64,000 bases of DNA from Emydura subglobosa (GCA_007922225.1 ML680053.1:21326379-21390378), one strand, 5' to 3'; counted from the stretch's first letter, positions 22,944 to 34,879 are shown. Notes: generated by a model not told the origin, from the letters alone. A program made the numbers and translations.

Positions 22944-25850
22944 TCATAGAATCATAGAAGATTTGGGTTTGAAGAGAACTCAGGAGGTCATCTAGTCCAA
23001 CCCCCTGCTCAAAGGAGGACCAACCCCAACTAAATCATCCCAGCCAGGGCTTTATCAATTCAGGCCTTAAAAACCTCTAAGGATGGAGATTCCACCACCT
23101 CCCTAGGTAACTCATTCCAGTGCTTCACCCCTTTCTTAGTGAAAAAGTTTTTCCTAATATCCAACCTAGACCTCCTCCACTGCAACTTGAAACCATTGCT
23201 TCTTGTTCTGACATGTGTCACCACTGAGAACAGCCTAGCTCCATCCTCTTTGGACCCCCCTGTAGTGAGGCAGTGTTGCCTCCCTCTAAGGCGGAAGTGG
23301 GTGGGCAGGACAGGAAGTACAAAAGGCAGGGCCTCTAATTCAAAAGGCAGGGCTCCAATTCAGTTGGGAGAGAGCTGCCAGAGGAGGGGTGCAAGTCTGC
23401 CCGCTGCATCGCTGAGGAACTGCTGGAGCTGTCTACTGCCTGGAGCCCAGAAGGACTGCTGGAGCTGCTCGACACTTGCGACCTGGGGGAGCTGCCTGAT
23501 GCCTGCGATGCTGAGGGCCTGTAGTTTATTCCGGGGAGACTGGTGGTGACCCTGAGGCCCAGATACTGTAAGGAAGGGGGGTAGGAAGGAACCAGGGGAA
23601 CGGGACAGTTGTCTGGTTGTGTTATGGCCTGCAGTCAGGTCAGAGAATTTCCTCTGGAGCTCCGCTGACCCAGTGGCAGAACGCTCTGCTACTGTTAGGT
23701 CCCTGGGCTGGGACATGGTTGAGTCGGGAGGGCCTATGTCCTCCTCCCCCCTTACCACCCCACCTCTGGGGTGGCAGCCTCACTCGGTCTGTGAAGCCTC
23801 CTTGGGCTGTATACTGCTTGTTTGCCCCACCCTGCCTGAGGGCCTGGGCTTTAGACTATTCCTCTGCCCTGCCGTGCTTGGAGGCCTGGGCTAAATACGG
23901 TTTGCTTACCTCACCCTGCCTAAGGGTCGGTGGCAATAGACTGCTTGCCTGCCTTACCCTGTCTAAGGACGATAGACTGCTGCTCAGCTTACTGGCTAAT
24001 TCCCCATGCCAATAGACAATGAGTGAGTGAGGCGGTGTGGCCTCCCTCAGATCCAGAGGGGAGGAGCGACTGGCACTTTCTACATCCCCCTTCAGTAAGT
24101 TGAAGGCTGCTGTCAAATCCCCCCTGTTCTCTTCTGCACACTAAATAAGCCCAGTTCCCTCAGCTTCTCCTTGTAAGTCATGTGCCCTAGCCCCCTAATC
24201 ATTTTCATTGCCCTTTTCTAGACTTTCTCCAATTTGTCCACATCCTTTCTGTAGTGGGGGGCCCAAAACTGGAAACAGTACTCCAGATGTGGCTTCACCA
24301 CTGCCAAATAGAGTGGAGTAAGAGATCACTTCCCTTGATCTGCTGGCAATACTTCTACTAATGCAACCCAATATACTGTTAGCCTTCTTGGCATCAAGGG
24401 CACACTGTTGACTCATATCCAGCTTCTTGTCCACTGTAACCTCCAGGTCCTTTTCTGTAGAACTGGTGCCTAGCCAGTCAGTCCCCAGTCTGTAGCAGTG
24501 CATGGGATTCTTCCATCCTAAGTGCAGGACTCTGCACTTGTCTTTGTTGAACCCCATCAGATTTCTTTTGGCCCAATCCTCCAATTTTTCTAGATCACTC
24601 TATCTCCTTTCCATACCCTCCAGCATATCTACCATTCCCCCCACCTTAGTGTCACCCTCGAACTTGCTGAGCGTGCAATCCACCCCACCCTCTAGGTCAT
24701 TAATGAATATGTTGAGCAAACTTGGCCCTAGAATCGACCACTGGGGTACTCTGCTTGATACCAGCTGCCAACTAGACATCGAGCCGTTGATCATTATCCA
24801 TTGAGCCCGATGATCTAGCCAGCTGTCTATTCACCTTATAGTCCATTTATACAACCCATACTTCTTATACTTGCTGGTATAAGTTTGATATGGTCTGAGA
24901 CTGTATCAAAAGTTTTACTAAAGTCAAGGCATATCACGACCTCCACTTTCCCCATATCCACAGAGCCAGTCATCTTGTCATAGAAGGCAATCAGGTTGGT
25001 CAGGCATGACTTGCCCTTGGTGAGTCCAATGTGACTGTTCCTTGTCACCTTCCTCTCCTCCAAGTGCTTCAAATGGATTCCTTGAGGACCAACTCCATGA
25101 TTTTTTCCAGGGACTGAGGTGAGGCCGACTGGTCTGTAGTTCCCCAGATCTTCCTTATTCCATATTTTAAAAATGGGCCTCATATTTGTCTTTTTCCAAT
25201 CATCCAGGTTGTCCTCTGATCTGCACGAGTTTTCAAAGATAATGGTCAATGGCTCTGCAATCACATTAGCTAACTCCCTCAGCATCCTCAGATGCATTGC
25301 ATCTGGCCCCATGGACTTGTGCATGTTCAGCTTTTCTAAATAGTCCCAAACCTGTTATTTCACCACTGAGGGCTGCTCACTTCCTCCCCATACTCTGCTG
25401 CCCAGTGCAGTAGTCTGAGAGATGACCATGTCTGTGAAGCAAAAAAAACATTGAGTACTTTAGCTTTTTCCACATCATCTGTCCTAGGTTGCCTCTCCCA
25501 TTCAGTAAGGGGCCCACACTTTCCCTGACCTCCTTCTTGTTGCTAACATACCTGTAGGAACCCTTCTTGTTACCCTTCACATCCCTTGCTAGCTGCAACT
25601 CCAATTGTGCTTTGGCCTTCCTGATTTCACCCCTGTGTGCTCAAGCAGTATGTTTATACTTTTCCATAGTCATCTGTCCAAGCTTTCATTTCTTGTAAGC
25701 TTTTTTTTGTGTTTAAGCTCACCAAAGATTTCTCTGTTAAGCCAAGCTGGTCGCCTGCCATATTTTCTATTCTTTCTGCATCTCAGGATGGTTTGTTCCT
25801 GTGCCCTTAATAAGATTTCTTTAAAGTACAGCCAGCTCCCTGAACAACAC
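22944..25850 (-). mobile_element. CR1 LINE inside DIRS-1 (family C), antisense
   Basis: The + strand starts at the LINE tail (CATAGAATCATAGAAGATTT, then GGAGGTCATCTAGTCCAACC) and runs back to the RT domain. Minus-strand fragments include the RT (24836-25324, with NYRPVGLTSVPGK and VVICLDFSKTFDTV), the region around the catalytic box (24600-24794, where F-A-D-D has become FEGD) and the C-terminal part (24195-24584). Frames are broken. It interrupts the gag region of DIRS-1 and is itself interrupted at 23261-24084. The 5' end is truncated near 25850. Confidence 0.92.
23261..24084. mobile_element. Probable solo LTR inside the CR1
   Basis: The CR1 3' UTR breaks after GGACCCCCC and resumes at CCCCCTTCAGTAAGTTGAAG. 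The 824-bp insert starts TGTAG and ends CTACA, as LTRs do, and is flanked by C5 on the left and TCCCC on the right, a plausible 5-bp duplication in a homopolymer. It is GC-rich and holds about four diverged units around CCCTGCCTGAGGGCCTGGGC at 23825-23985. No coding domain was recognised in its open frames. The parent family is unknown, and orientation is not decided. Confidence 0.6.
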
Positions 25851-26645
25851 ACTGTACTGGTAACATAAAAGTCAATGATACCAACGATCACTTTTTTACC
25901 TACCATCCTGATGGCACTGGAGCCAACTCATTCCCATGCCAAGCCCTCGGTACCAGCTGCATCGGTACCAAAGCCATCCTCCACAGGTTCTCACTTGACC
26001 CTGTCTTTGACACCATCAGTACTCCAAGAATTTAGGTACTCTAGGGACCTGATAGTATCTTTGGAGCTGGAGTCTCCTTTGTTAATGAGTGCTGGGGTTT
26101 TGTCAGCATCAAGACTTTCTTGGTCATCTTTCCCTCAGTCACCTAAAGTACCATCCTCCCCCTCATCTGTTTTGCAAGCTGAACATATGTGCCACCTTTC
26201 AAATATGTGGAAGAGGACTCCTCAGCTCTCAAATTTCAGTGCATGGTTCTCTTGTCTATTCTAGGACATTTAGCTCTCCCCTCTATACTGATGTATTACA
26301 GAAGGATGGACATCATATGACACCATATGGCAAGAACACAGACAGATTCATCCACCTATGTCATTTGGGCCACCTCTGTGGCCTTGCTAAAATCCATGGG
26401 CGATCTGTGGTCCACAATTTGCAATGAGGTCTTTGCACCTTATGGAAAAGAGAAGGTCCCATTTTCCTCAAACTCCTCTACCACCACCCATGCAAAAAGA
26501 AATCTTCAAGGAGCAAGAATCAAGGGTGAATAAGGAGGTGACACAGCTTACTAATATTTCTTCCTCATTTCCTGATGAAGCCATCATATGATGGCTCCAT
26601 CATGATGCCTCAATTTCAGGCAGTTTCAGGACCCGATTAAGCAAA

Positions 26646-26864
26646 GTGCTGGCACGCTTAGAGGTGGTTCAGGAGTCCCACCATAAACTGCTAGATATTT
26701 TACACACTTTGATATCTATGAGAATTGTCATTCCAGTCAATGAAGCTCTTATGGAGCTCGCTAAGACTGTTTTGCAAACCCCAGCCTACCTGCAAGAGGA
26801 CAGTATTATGTCTCTGCTAAGGAATCAAAGTTTATATTTTCTCACCCAGCTCCGAATTCTCTAA
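26646..26864 (+). pseudogene. DIRS-1 gag fragment
   Basis: An open stretch reading LLDILHTLISMRIVIPVNEA followed by LMELAKTVLQTPA matches the conserved DIRS gag block (LLDIL...RVALPIN..I...AK..WQTPA). Upstream sequence back to about 25870 looks like the Ser/Pro-rich gag N-terminal region, with many CATCGGTACC and AGTACTCC motifs. Gag is expected to form the nucleoprotein particle. It is fragmentary and starts arbitrarily. Confidence 0.7.
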
Positions 26865-27277
26865 TAGTGGAGGACATTAATGAATGAGGCAGACAACATA
26901 GGACCACAGGAAGCTTGATCTTTCTGGACACAAATCTTACTCTTTAGCCACACTTCAGTTTAGAATAGGAAACCATTAGGCACTCAGGGCCATATAAGAC
27001 TATTTAAATTACAACAAATTCAATTGCATTATTGATCACCTGCCAGCAGAGGTACATTGTCACTAATTTAAGGCCATTATACAAGATGCTCAGTTCCTGG
27101 CAAAGACTTCTCCAAGGCCTTCTTGGATGCTGCAGATACTCCAGCATGGTCTATATCTACTCCTTTGGTCTTGGCTCCAGAAATCAGCTTCCCAAGAGAG
27201 GTCCAAATACTTGGTTTTAGCAGTTACAAGTTTTTTGCAGACTTGATGGATACATCTCTATACATGTTAAAGGACTC

Positions 27278-27787
27278 ATGCTGCGATCCCTAGGTATTTA
27301 TACTTCTGTAAATAAGAGGCGATTTAGTAGGTCTCAGATGACACAAAGAGCACTCCCAGCCCTAAATGCAACTTATCATAGACCATCTGAACCCCAACCA
27401 AGAGACCAAGATACTCTAAAAAGAAACCTCTTTCAGCTACAGCTACGTCTTCTCAGTGATCTACATCCACTAAGCAAGAATCACACCCATCCAGTCAACA
27501 GGGTTTTACAATTGCAACGTTCTATCCCCTTCCTTCCTTTTGGATGCCACCTCTTCAATTTTCAGGCTGCATGGGAGAATGTAACATCAGACAAATGGTT
27601 TTTGGAAACCATAACATCTGGTTACACTATCGATTTCAAGTCCATTCCTCTTACCCATTCTTCCTCCCCATACTTCTTCAGGGACCCCTATCACAATCCA
27701 TTGCTGGCACAAGAGGTGGCCTCACTTCTGTGTTTAGAAGCAATAGAATCAATTCCTGTACACCACAGAAAAAAAAGGTTCTATTAA
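27278..27787 (+). pseudogene. DIRS-1 gag C-terminus joined to RT N-terminus
   Basis: A 169-codon open frame spans the gag end (MLRSLGIYTSVNKRRFSRSQ, a basic Arg/Gln-rich tail) and the RT start (NFQAAWENVTSDKWFLETIT then GYTIDF, and EVASLLCLEAIESIPVHHRK). The latter corresponds to W..IT.D.WVL..V..GY.I.F and the EAIE.VP strand of DIRS reverse transcriptases. The two regions are in one frame here, as if read through without a stop. Length is too short for function. Confidence 0.8.
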
Positions 27788-27919
27788 AAATACTTCCTGA
27801 TCTCCAAAAAAAATTAGGATGAAGGCCAGTTTTAGCCTTCAGGTCTCTAAACAGATATGTAAAACAGCAGAAATTCATGATGATGATCCTTGCAGCAATA
27901 AGTTCCTCATTAGATTTAG

Positions 27920-28300
27920 GAGATTGATTTGTGATTCTTGACCTACAAGACGCATATTTTCATGTCGCTATTCACCCTTCACACAAGAGGTTTCTTTGTT
28001 TTCTAATCAACAACAAGCACTACCCTACAGGGTTCTTCTGCCTTTCAGCCTATCTTCTACCCAAAGGGTATTCTCAAAGATTCTGGTGGTAATTGCAGAC
28101 CACATGTTCCGTTTGGATACTATTTTTCCCCTATCTTGATGACTGGTTGATTGGGGCAGATAGTATCAGAAAATGTTGGCGTCCATAAAGGTGACATTTT
28201 CTCTGTTTCAAAGCCTGGGCCTTGAAATCAACGTAGAATAGTCCATTGTGATTCCATGACAGCATCTAAACTTCATAGGAGCTTCTCTGGATTCACTGAC
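27920..28300 (+). pseudogene. DIRS-1 reverse transcriptase palm, decayed
   Basis: VILDLQDAYFHVAIHPSHKR (27920-27985 region) is the first catalytic strand of a DIRS RT, and YLDDWLIG begins at 28132 with both catalytic aspartates kept. Between them the frame shifts and stops occur. It is flanked upstream by gag/RT 27278-27787 and downstream by RNase H. Confidence 0.82.
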
Positions 28301-28589
28301 AGGCAGAATGTACCTTCCTTGCAGTAGATTTCTCACATTAGTGAATCTCATCTCAAAGATTCAGGGCACTCCTCAAGTAATAAAAAGTGATTGTCTTCAA
28401 CTACTAAGATACATGCTACCTTGCATCTTTGTACTGCAGCATGTAGGATTACATCTCTGAGGTCAACAGGGATGGCTTCAAACTGTTTAGAAACTGAGCC
28501 CGGGCAGCTGAGGCAGTTTACTGTCTGTTCCCCAATGGGTTCTACAGTCACTTAGCTGATGAAAGGACCTGACCAATACCTGTGCACGT

Positions 28590-29325
28590 GTGCTATTCTT
28601 TCAGAATCCCCATACCATAGTGATAACATCTGATGCTTTTCTTTTGGGATGTGGGACACATCTGGGCCTTCATAATGTGCTGGGAAAATGGTCACTACAA
28701 GAGCAGCTTCTCCACATCAATCTTTTGGAATTGAGAGTGGTCAAAAATGCTTGTGTATACTTTCTACCTTTAATCAGATGCAAATCAGTAAGGATAATGA
28801 CAGACAACATGACTTCCATGTATTATATCAACTGTCAGGGAGGAGAATGTTCCCTATCTCTCTGTGCCAAAGTGATAAAACGTTGGAACTGATGCATAGC
28901 CAACCAGATAAAATCATCTCAGCTTCTTACCTCACAGATATTCAGAACATGGCAGACAACCCAGCAGACATTTCTTTCTAAATTACGAATGGGAACAAAG
29001 TCCCCAAAAGATGTTCCTAACTTAGGGGTTCCTGAAGATCGATCTGTTTGCCATGGCAGCCAACGCAAAATGCATTAGGTATAGCTATAGAGGAAGTCTT
29101 ATTTCCCAATCTGTGAGAGATGCTTTTCTCATCTCTTGGGTGGAGGAACTTCTCTACATGCATCAGCCAACATTGTTACTGTTTAAGGTTCTCAGCAAGA
29201 TCAAACAGGATCAGGCCAGATTGATAGCAGCAAGGTGGCCAAGTCAAGTTTGGTATTCCTGTTTAATCAGACCCCTTGTGGCAGCTTCCATCCTTTGTGG
29301 CAGCTTCCAATTGATCCTGGCTTAC
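28590..29325 (+). pseudogene. DIRS-1 RNase H and connector region
   Basis: VITSDAFLLGCGTHLGLHNV and LLHINLLELRVVKNACVYFL, then IMTDNMTSMYYINCQGGECS, give the DIRS RNase H core with its acidic residues (SDA, LEL, TDN). A second frame (29053-29328) continues with AENAKC-like text and DAFLISWVEELLYMHQPT, matching the connector region before the recombinase. Frames are broken at about 28890-29050. Confidence 0.8.
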
Positions 29326-29556
29326 TGACTCAGGATGCCGGTCGAACACTTCATGCCAGTCGACAGAATCTGGAGCTGCAAGTATGGTTCCTTTATGGTT
29401 CTCAGGAATAGAGATATCCTGTTCCTCAGAGGTACAACATGTATTAAATAGCAGAAAAGAATCTACAAGAAATACTTATCTCCAGAAATGGAAACAATAT
29501 TATCTTTGAAATAACTGTCGTCAGATTTTGCGACTCGCTCTCCTCTTCCTAGGGTA

Positions 29557-30341
29557 TTGGATTACCTGTTGGAAAACATCCAGTCTTTCTGTGAATTCCA
29601 TTATGGTTCACTTAGCAGCAGTAACAGCTTTCCACACACCCATATAGGGTTTTTCACTTTTTACTCACCCAACTATGACAAGATTCCTAAGAGGTTTGTC
29701 AAATATCTCCCCACAAGTCAGAGATCCTATTCCTATTCCTAGCTGAGACCTGAACCTTTGCCCTTAATTGCCTTATGAAACACAATGTGTTTTCTATTAG
29801 ATTTATCATTTGAAGACAGCCTTCCTGCTTGCCATCACTTTTGCCTGGAGGGTTGGAGAATTGGGGACTTTAATGGCAGTCCCCCCATTTATGTTATCCA
29901 TCAGACAAACAGTGTCACTATGGATCCATCCAAGATTTTTACCTAAATTGTCCTCAGAATTTCATATTAATCAAACCATTCATCTCCTGTCTTTTTGCCC
30001 CAAACTGCATCAGACTAGTCAAGAATATCCTAGATGTCAGGAGGGCATATGCCTTCTACCAAGATAGAACCAAACCATTTAGAAGATTTCCTAGATTATT
30101 TGTATGTATTGCAGACAGAAATAAAGGTTCAGTAATTTTGAAACAGAGGTTATCAAAATGGATCTCCGGTCGTATTAAGATCTGTTACAACAGAATTCAT
30201 GTTCAGCCCTCTTCAAAAGTGATAGCACATTCCACAAGATCACTGTCTACATCTATGACCATATTTAAGGATGTACCAATTGCAGACATCTGTGGAGCGG
30301 CAACTTCTCTGTTCATACTTTCTCTAATTATTGTGCCTTGA
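29557..30341 (+). pseudogene. DIRS-1 tyrosine recombinase, decayed
   Basis: Fragments in several frames match a DIRS tyrosine recombinase: AFLLAITFAWRVGELGTLMA (29810-29875) holds the first catalytic Arg region, and KVIAHSTRSLSTSMTIFKDV holds the H-x-x-R box, HSTR, at 30228-30239, intact. A putative C-terminal part follows with ADICGAAT. The expected catalytic Tyr region is degenerate. The enzyme would have inserted circular cDNA without a target duplication. Confidence 0.8.
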
Positions 30342-30454
30342 TACCTGTGGGAAGATCAGATGCTGATGTAGGCAATGCAATTCTTTCTTCTGTATTGGAC
30401 TCTGCTCTGAACCTTCTACCTCCTTAGTGGGTGCTGCTTGGGAGTCACCTGAAG

Positions 30455-30788
30455 GAGAGCTTATTCACTTTGTGCAGTGACTGGAGTTCTTTGAGATTGG
30501 GTGTCTCTGCGCGTGCTTCACTACCTGCCCTCCTTCTCCTCTGTTTAGGATCCTCCCCTGTGGGACTTTGTGGTGGAGAAGAAATAGTGGACGGTTCATC
30601 TGCATAGCCCCATGTAGCCTCTGCGTGGGCCATTAGGATGTGTGGGCCGCATGCATGGATTGAATGGGCACTGCTACCAAAAATCTCCAATCAAAGGCAC
30701 AGGGCGCTGATGCACCTGAATTGGAGCACCCAATAGGACACACATCTTGAAGAACTCCAGTTACTGCACAAGCTGAATAACCTCTTTT
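30455..30788. repeat. DIRS-1 internal complementary region and 3' terminal inverted repeat
   Basis: Bases around 30468-30515 (TTATTCACTTTGTGCAGTGA, CTGGAGTTCTTTGAGAT) are the reverse complement of the element's 3' end at about 30740-30786 (ATCTTGAAGAACTCCAGTTA, CTGCACAAGCTGAATAA). DIRS elements carry such a region, complementary to their joined termini, to close the circular cDNA. The two arms could also fold into a 330-bp hairpin. The inner part (30665-30718) is the inverted copy of the 5' end. Confidence 0.85.
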
Positions 30789-30999
30789 TTGTAATTTAAG
30801 GCTCTTTGGCTAAGATTAACGTACAAATGAAAAAACAAGATTGAGTATAGGGATCTTGAGGCTCTTCAGCTAATCTGTGAATAAAGCAAATTCTACCAGT
30901 AAGGCACAGAATAAGGAAAGTAGTGGAGCTGTAAATGTTTCAGCAGATTTTTAAGAAGAACTGGAACCTTTCACTAGTTTGAATAAAACTTTTAATTTA

Positions 31000-31960
31000 G
31001 CATGGCCAAAACCTAGTTCCTGCAAGCGCACTCTCTCCGCTTTTTATCATGGTGGATAATATAACCACCCTGTCTGTTGCTCAGGCCCATAATCTTGGAT
31101 TCATTTTCAGATCAGTGTTTTCATTAACTGCACAAATTAAGTCTGTGACTAAATCTTGCCACTTCTTCCTGCACAACGCTTCAAAAATCCAACCTTTTCT
31201 CTCTGTCCCCACACTTCCAAAACTCTTGTCCAAACCTTGATTGTCTCACACCTCTATTTCTGTAATCTCCTTCTCACTGTCCTCCATGCTTTCAACCTTA
31301 CCCCCCACCTCCCGTCTCCTTCAAGGCCATTCAAAATGCAGCTGCTAAGATCATTTTGCTGGCACATTATGCTGATTATGTAAATCCCCCTCTCTTTGAC
31401 CCTCCACTGGCACCATCTCTTTTTATAATATCAAACACTAACTTCGTATCTTTATTTTCAAAGCCTTTCACAATTTAACTCCATACTACCTACCCACCAT
31501 AATATCCTATTGTAAAGTTGACTCCTGCCTTTGCCAATGATGCTAGGCTTGATTGCCTGCTTTTTGCTTGTCTGACAAGCATCTTCAAGCTTTCTCCTGT
31601 GCAGCCCCATAGACATGGGGAAAACTTCCAGTCAAGTCGTCAATCTGTAAAGCGACATTATCCTCCTTCAAGTCCTTCCTCATATGCTTATAGTAAACTG
31701 CAACCTGATAATGGCTAGGCATATACAAGTTGTGCTTACTGCTGCTGATTAGCCAAGAACTGTACACATCTTATTATTTTTGTTACACTCACCCATCTCC
31801 TCTACCCTCAGCCTGACACCCTTGTTCGTTTCATCCTCCTGCTATGTTTGTCTTTTAGATAGTAAATGCTTTGGGGCAAGGGCTGTTTTCTGTATGTTTT
31901 GTATAATAGCTGGTACAATGCGGCCCAACCTGGCTTGAGTGTCTAGATGCAACTGCAATA
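31000..31960 (+). mobile_element. LINE fragment, L2/Rex-like 3' end
   Basis: The translation NLGFIFRSVFSLTAQIKSVT, KSCHFFLHNASKIQPFLSVP and TLIVSHLYFCNLLL, across a frameshift, matches the C-terminal region of L2/Rex-type LINE reverse transcriptases (LG...D..L....QI..+...CFF.LRNI..I.PFLS, then LIVSRLDYCN). The tail contains AGTAAATGCTTTGGGGCAAG GGCTG, a very common LINE/SINE tail phrase, and ends in ATA repeats. It is frameshifted and 5'-truncated. The clade is inferred. Confidence 0.7.
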
Positions 31961-31988
31961 TAAATGTATTATAATAAATATATAATAT

Positions 31989-32019
<31 letters not shown>

Positions 32020-32065
32020 AATATATAATATAATGTATATATAATAAATGTATAATAATAATAAG
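31961..32065. repeat. AT-rich microsatellite
   Basis: Irregular ATA/TATAA repeats, nearly free of G and C, grow from the tail of the LINE before it. Poly-A-like LINE tails often seed such repeats. Self-complementary TATATA and AATATTATAT runs could extrude or slip. Confidence 0.9.
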
Positions 32066-32671
32066 TCAGTAGTGAAGGCAAGCTATCAGTACGTAAAAGC
32101 TATTGGAGGCCAAGGATTTAATGAGTATGGAGAATTAATTATTCTTTCATTTTTAGAAGTGGTTCCTCCAGGGCAGGAATAAAGAATATGGGTGGGGCAG
32201 TGTGGAGAAACCTGTGTTATCACTATCTGTGATGTGCCTGGTCTGTGCTTTAGAGAAACAGTCTCCTGGGTGTCAGTTCAGTTTATTTTCCTTGGTGTAA
32301 TATCTAAGTAGAGCAGTGGAAAATGTCATGTTTTGTGTGCAAATGGTCACAGGTTCATATCCCCTGGAATCTGTCACAGAGTTGTGAACATTCAATCTAT
32401 TTCCTTTGACTAAGACCAAAATGTTCATATCTGAGTACTTAAATTTAGATCTCCAAATCTGTGTTATGGGACATAAATACAGTCATGGGTGCTGGAAGTG
32501 AACTCAGTAAGAGTGCTCAGCAACTCTGAAAATCTGGCCACTTATTTAGATGCCTGACTTTAGACATATGTGCCCAAAGTGCCCATTGTGCACTCTAGCT
32601 ATTTGTACAAATATACATAAATACATGTTTATTTCCAGTTACACTTTTCATGTTCAAATGACTATTTTCAG
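32066..32671 (+). other. Intron, no gene seen
   Basis: No gene. About 32510-32590 resembles short repeats with the phrase CTGAAAATCTGGCCACTTAT. The rest is unassigned. It ends with a pyrimidine-rich tract and TTTTCAG. Confidence 0.35.
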
Positions 32672-32761
32672 GATTCAGGAAATACTGAAGAAAGAATTAA
32701 GTCTCTTATCAGCTCATTAAAACACATGGTGTATGAATATGTTTGTCGCTGCTTGTTTAAG
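32672..32761 (+). CDS. DYNC2H1: DYNC2H1 exon: AAA5/AAA6 junction
   Basis: Thirty codons in phase 0: DSGNTEERIKSLISSLKHMV and YEYVCRCLFK. It matches the R...L...+...VY.Y+CR.LF helix that leads into AAA6. The acceptor is CTATTTTCAG and the donor AAG/gtaagg. The intron before it is the longest in the window (10.8 kb) and holds DIRS-1. Confidence 0.95.
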
Positions 32762-34329
32762 GTAAGGTTTATTTTATTTCGCCTTTTCTGCACTAAATAT
32801 GAAACTATATTCTCACAGCAACCATAACTTGGCCTGCTTCACATATGCACTATTTTGGATCAGTGTATATACTACAATACTAAATTCTGGCTATGTATGA
32901 GCAATGGCTGCATTAGCTTTTGTGAGCGGGCTTGAATCATCTAATGTTCTTCAACAGGGTAGTGTCTCAAAACAGAGCAGGTTTCTGGCTGCTTTAAGAG
33001 AACAAATGAGCTCTGTACCCCATCAGCAATCTACTACATGTCCTGTTGCTCTTTTAATCCTATGCAGAGGTCATGGGGTTATTGCAATGCTGAGGCTGCA
33101 CTAGCCTCTGCCGATCTGTAGCAGAGGATATAAGTTTGTCCCCATCAAACACTTTGTTCTTGTTTGGGAGGTAGCAGAAAAGGCTTTGGCTCTCCATCTT
33201 TCTTGAATCTTTTTGTTTTAGATACGTGTGATTGTACAGTGTCCTGCACAATAAGTCCCTGATCCCTAATTGGGACTTTTTCAGTCTTCAGAACTACCCC
33301 AGTAACACCAACAATAACAATAAGTACATACCCTACCTGAATTGACTTTGTTAGCACTTGCCCTCCCCATTGTTATGTTTCTTACCCTTGGATGTATATA
33401 TATACCTCCTATCTAAAAATCAACTAAAAATCAGCTTATAATACATACACAATAAAAAAAAAATACACACACAAAATTCATTGACCTGAATTTTATACTT
33501 AACAGTACTTCACATAGTGTGGTTAAGAATCAGAAAATTGATTATTAATAGTTATAAGTTTTTGGTTTAAAAAAAAGGCATCCTGATGATTAGATTCAGC
33601 AATAAAAAGTAGAAATACATTTAGAAATGTAGATGCAACCCCAGGGATTTCTACTGCACACAAAGAAAGATAAAGGGGTTGAATTGCTTGAGCATTCTTA
33701 TGCACTTTTTTGTCTATGTGCAGTGTTGGTTTTTTCTAGTTAGCCTGAATAATACTTTTCCTCTGTTTGTTGTTGTAGATCATTAAAGGAATATTTGCTT
33801 AGTACCCAAAACATGTTTACAATTACACTGTAACACTTATTTTGTAAAATTAATACCGTTTAAGCAAAATTATACACGTGTATATATACCCAATAAGGCG
33901 TGAATAGGGAATAATAAAGCACAGTAGTCTTTGAGTAATGAGCTGCATTTTTCAAGATTTAGCCATACTGACCTTTGTTAGACTGAAGCCAGCTTTTTAT
34001 TTTAATGAAAGCTCTTCTGGGTTTTCAGCAATCAACATAGTATTAAACCGTAAGCCAAAGTGTGCCTCTCTGTTGATTTTTGCTGTTGTATCAATTGACA
34101 GCAATATGACACCACTGGACTATTTGAGAATAGAGAGAAAGTTGGATTTTATATATTTGTATGCTAGACACATTGGACTGAAAAGGAAGTGAAAAATCAG
34201 TGATTTTTTTGTAACAGTAGATTTTTTAATAAAACTTTTTTAAAAAAATGGCCTATCCAATCTGACAATTTGAACACGGTAACATGTTGTAGCCTGACTG
34301 ATGAATTGGTGTATTGATTAATCTGTTAG
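32762..34329 (+). other. Intron, no gene seen
   Basis: AT-rich intron sequence with several A runs. Open frames up to 84 codons have no recognisable domain. Nothing was assigned to a repeat family. Confidence 0.35.
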
Positions 34330-34879
34330 ACCAAAATGGCTGATAAGGGTTCAGTCTCCGGAGCAGTTACAGCACCAGGAAGATTATTACCAATATTATT
34401 AGAATGAGAGACCCAAGGATCACATGAGAAACAATTGCGGTTTATCACAAGTCCGTTGATTAACAAATATAGTAAACAGATAAACAATCCCACAAGCCCT
34501 GAAAAATAACAGCAGATAGGGCAATAGTACAAAATGTTCAGCCCTCACTTACATCTCCTATTGGGGAACCGCAGAGTGTCAGTCATTATCTTCCTCTTCC
34601 TCATCCTCGTCGTGATTATCATCACCAGTGGTTGTCACACTGGTGTCTCCCAAAGCACGCAAACTGGGATACAGATTTTATAATATGTTATGATGATGCT
34701 CACTGAGGTTCGTACATATTTGTGAAGATTTCAAACCCTTTTTCCTTATTTATATATCCACACCCCACTAAATTTGGGGTGCCCCATTTTTCATAGGCTA
34801 ATATCTTAGTTCCTCTTATACTCATTAAAATGTATGTCACTCAGTCACCATAAAAAGTGACATATAAGGAGGCATGAAT
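34330..34879. other. Unassigned, possibly an LTR-type fragment next to DIRS-2
   Basis: This block differs in texture from its surroundings and contains a CTTCCTCTTCCTCATCCTCG tract, antisense to an acidic (Glu/Asp-rich) stretch, and TATAATATGTTATGATGATG. It ends about where the DIRS-2 gag-like region begins. I could not recognise an element, a terminal TG/CA pair with a duplication, or a coding domain. Confidence 0.3.

Larger units (their letters stand above)
22046..30788 (+). mobile_element. DIRS-1: degenerate DIRS retrotransposon carrying a nested CR1
   Basis: DIRS elements use a reverse transcriptase plus a tyrosine recombinase instead of an integrase and have inverted ends. Here the 5' end (22088-22140) and the 3' end (30665-30718) are inverted copies sharing CCTTTGAT..GAGATTTTTGGTAGC. 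Between them lie decayed gag (25870-27500), RT (27650-28300), RNase H (28590-28981) and recombinase (29557-30341) in the order typical of the family, in sense with DYNC2H1. A 2.9 kb CR1 (22944-25850) splits gag. DIRS makes no target duplication and none is seen. Stops and frameshifts throughout mean the copy is dead. Confidence 0.88.

Noticed and set aside
23139..24015. Several open frames of about 130 codons
   Set aside because: They fall in the CR1 tail and in the LTR-like insert and have no conserved motif.
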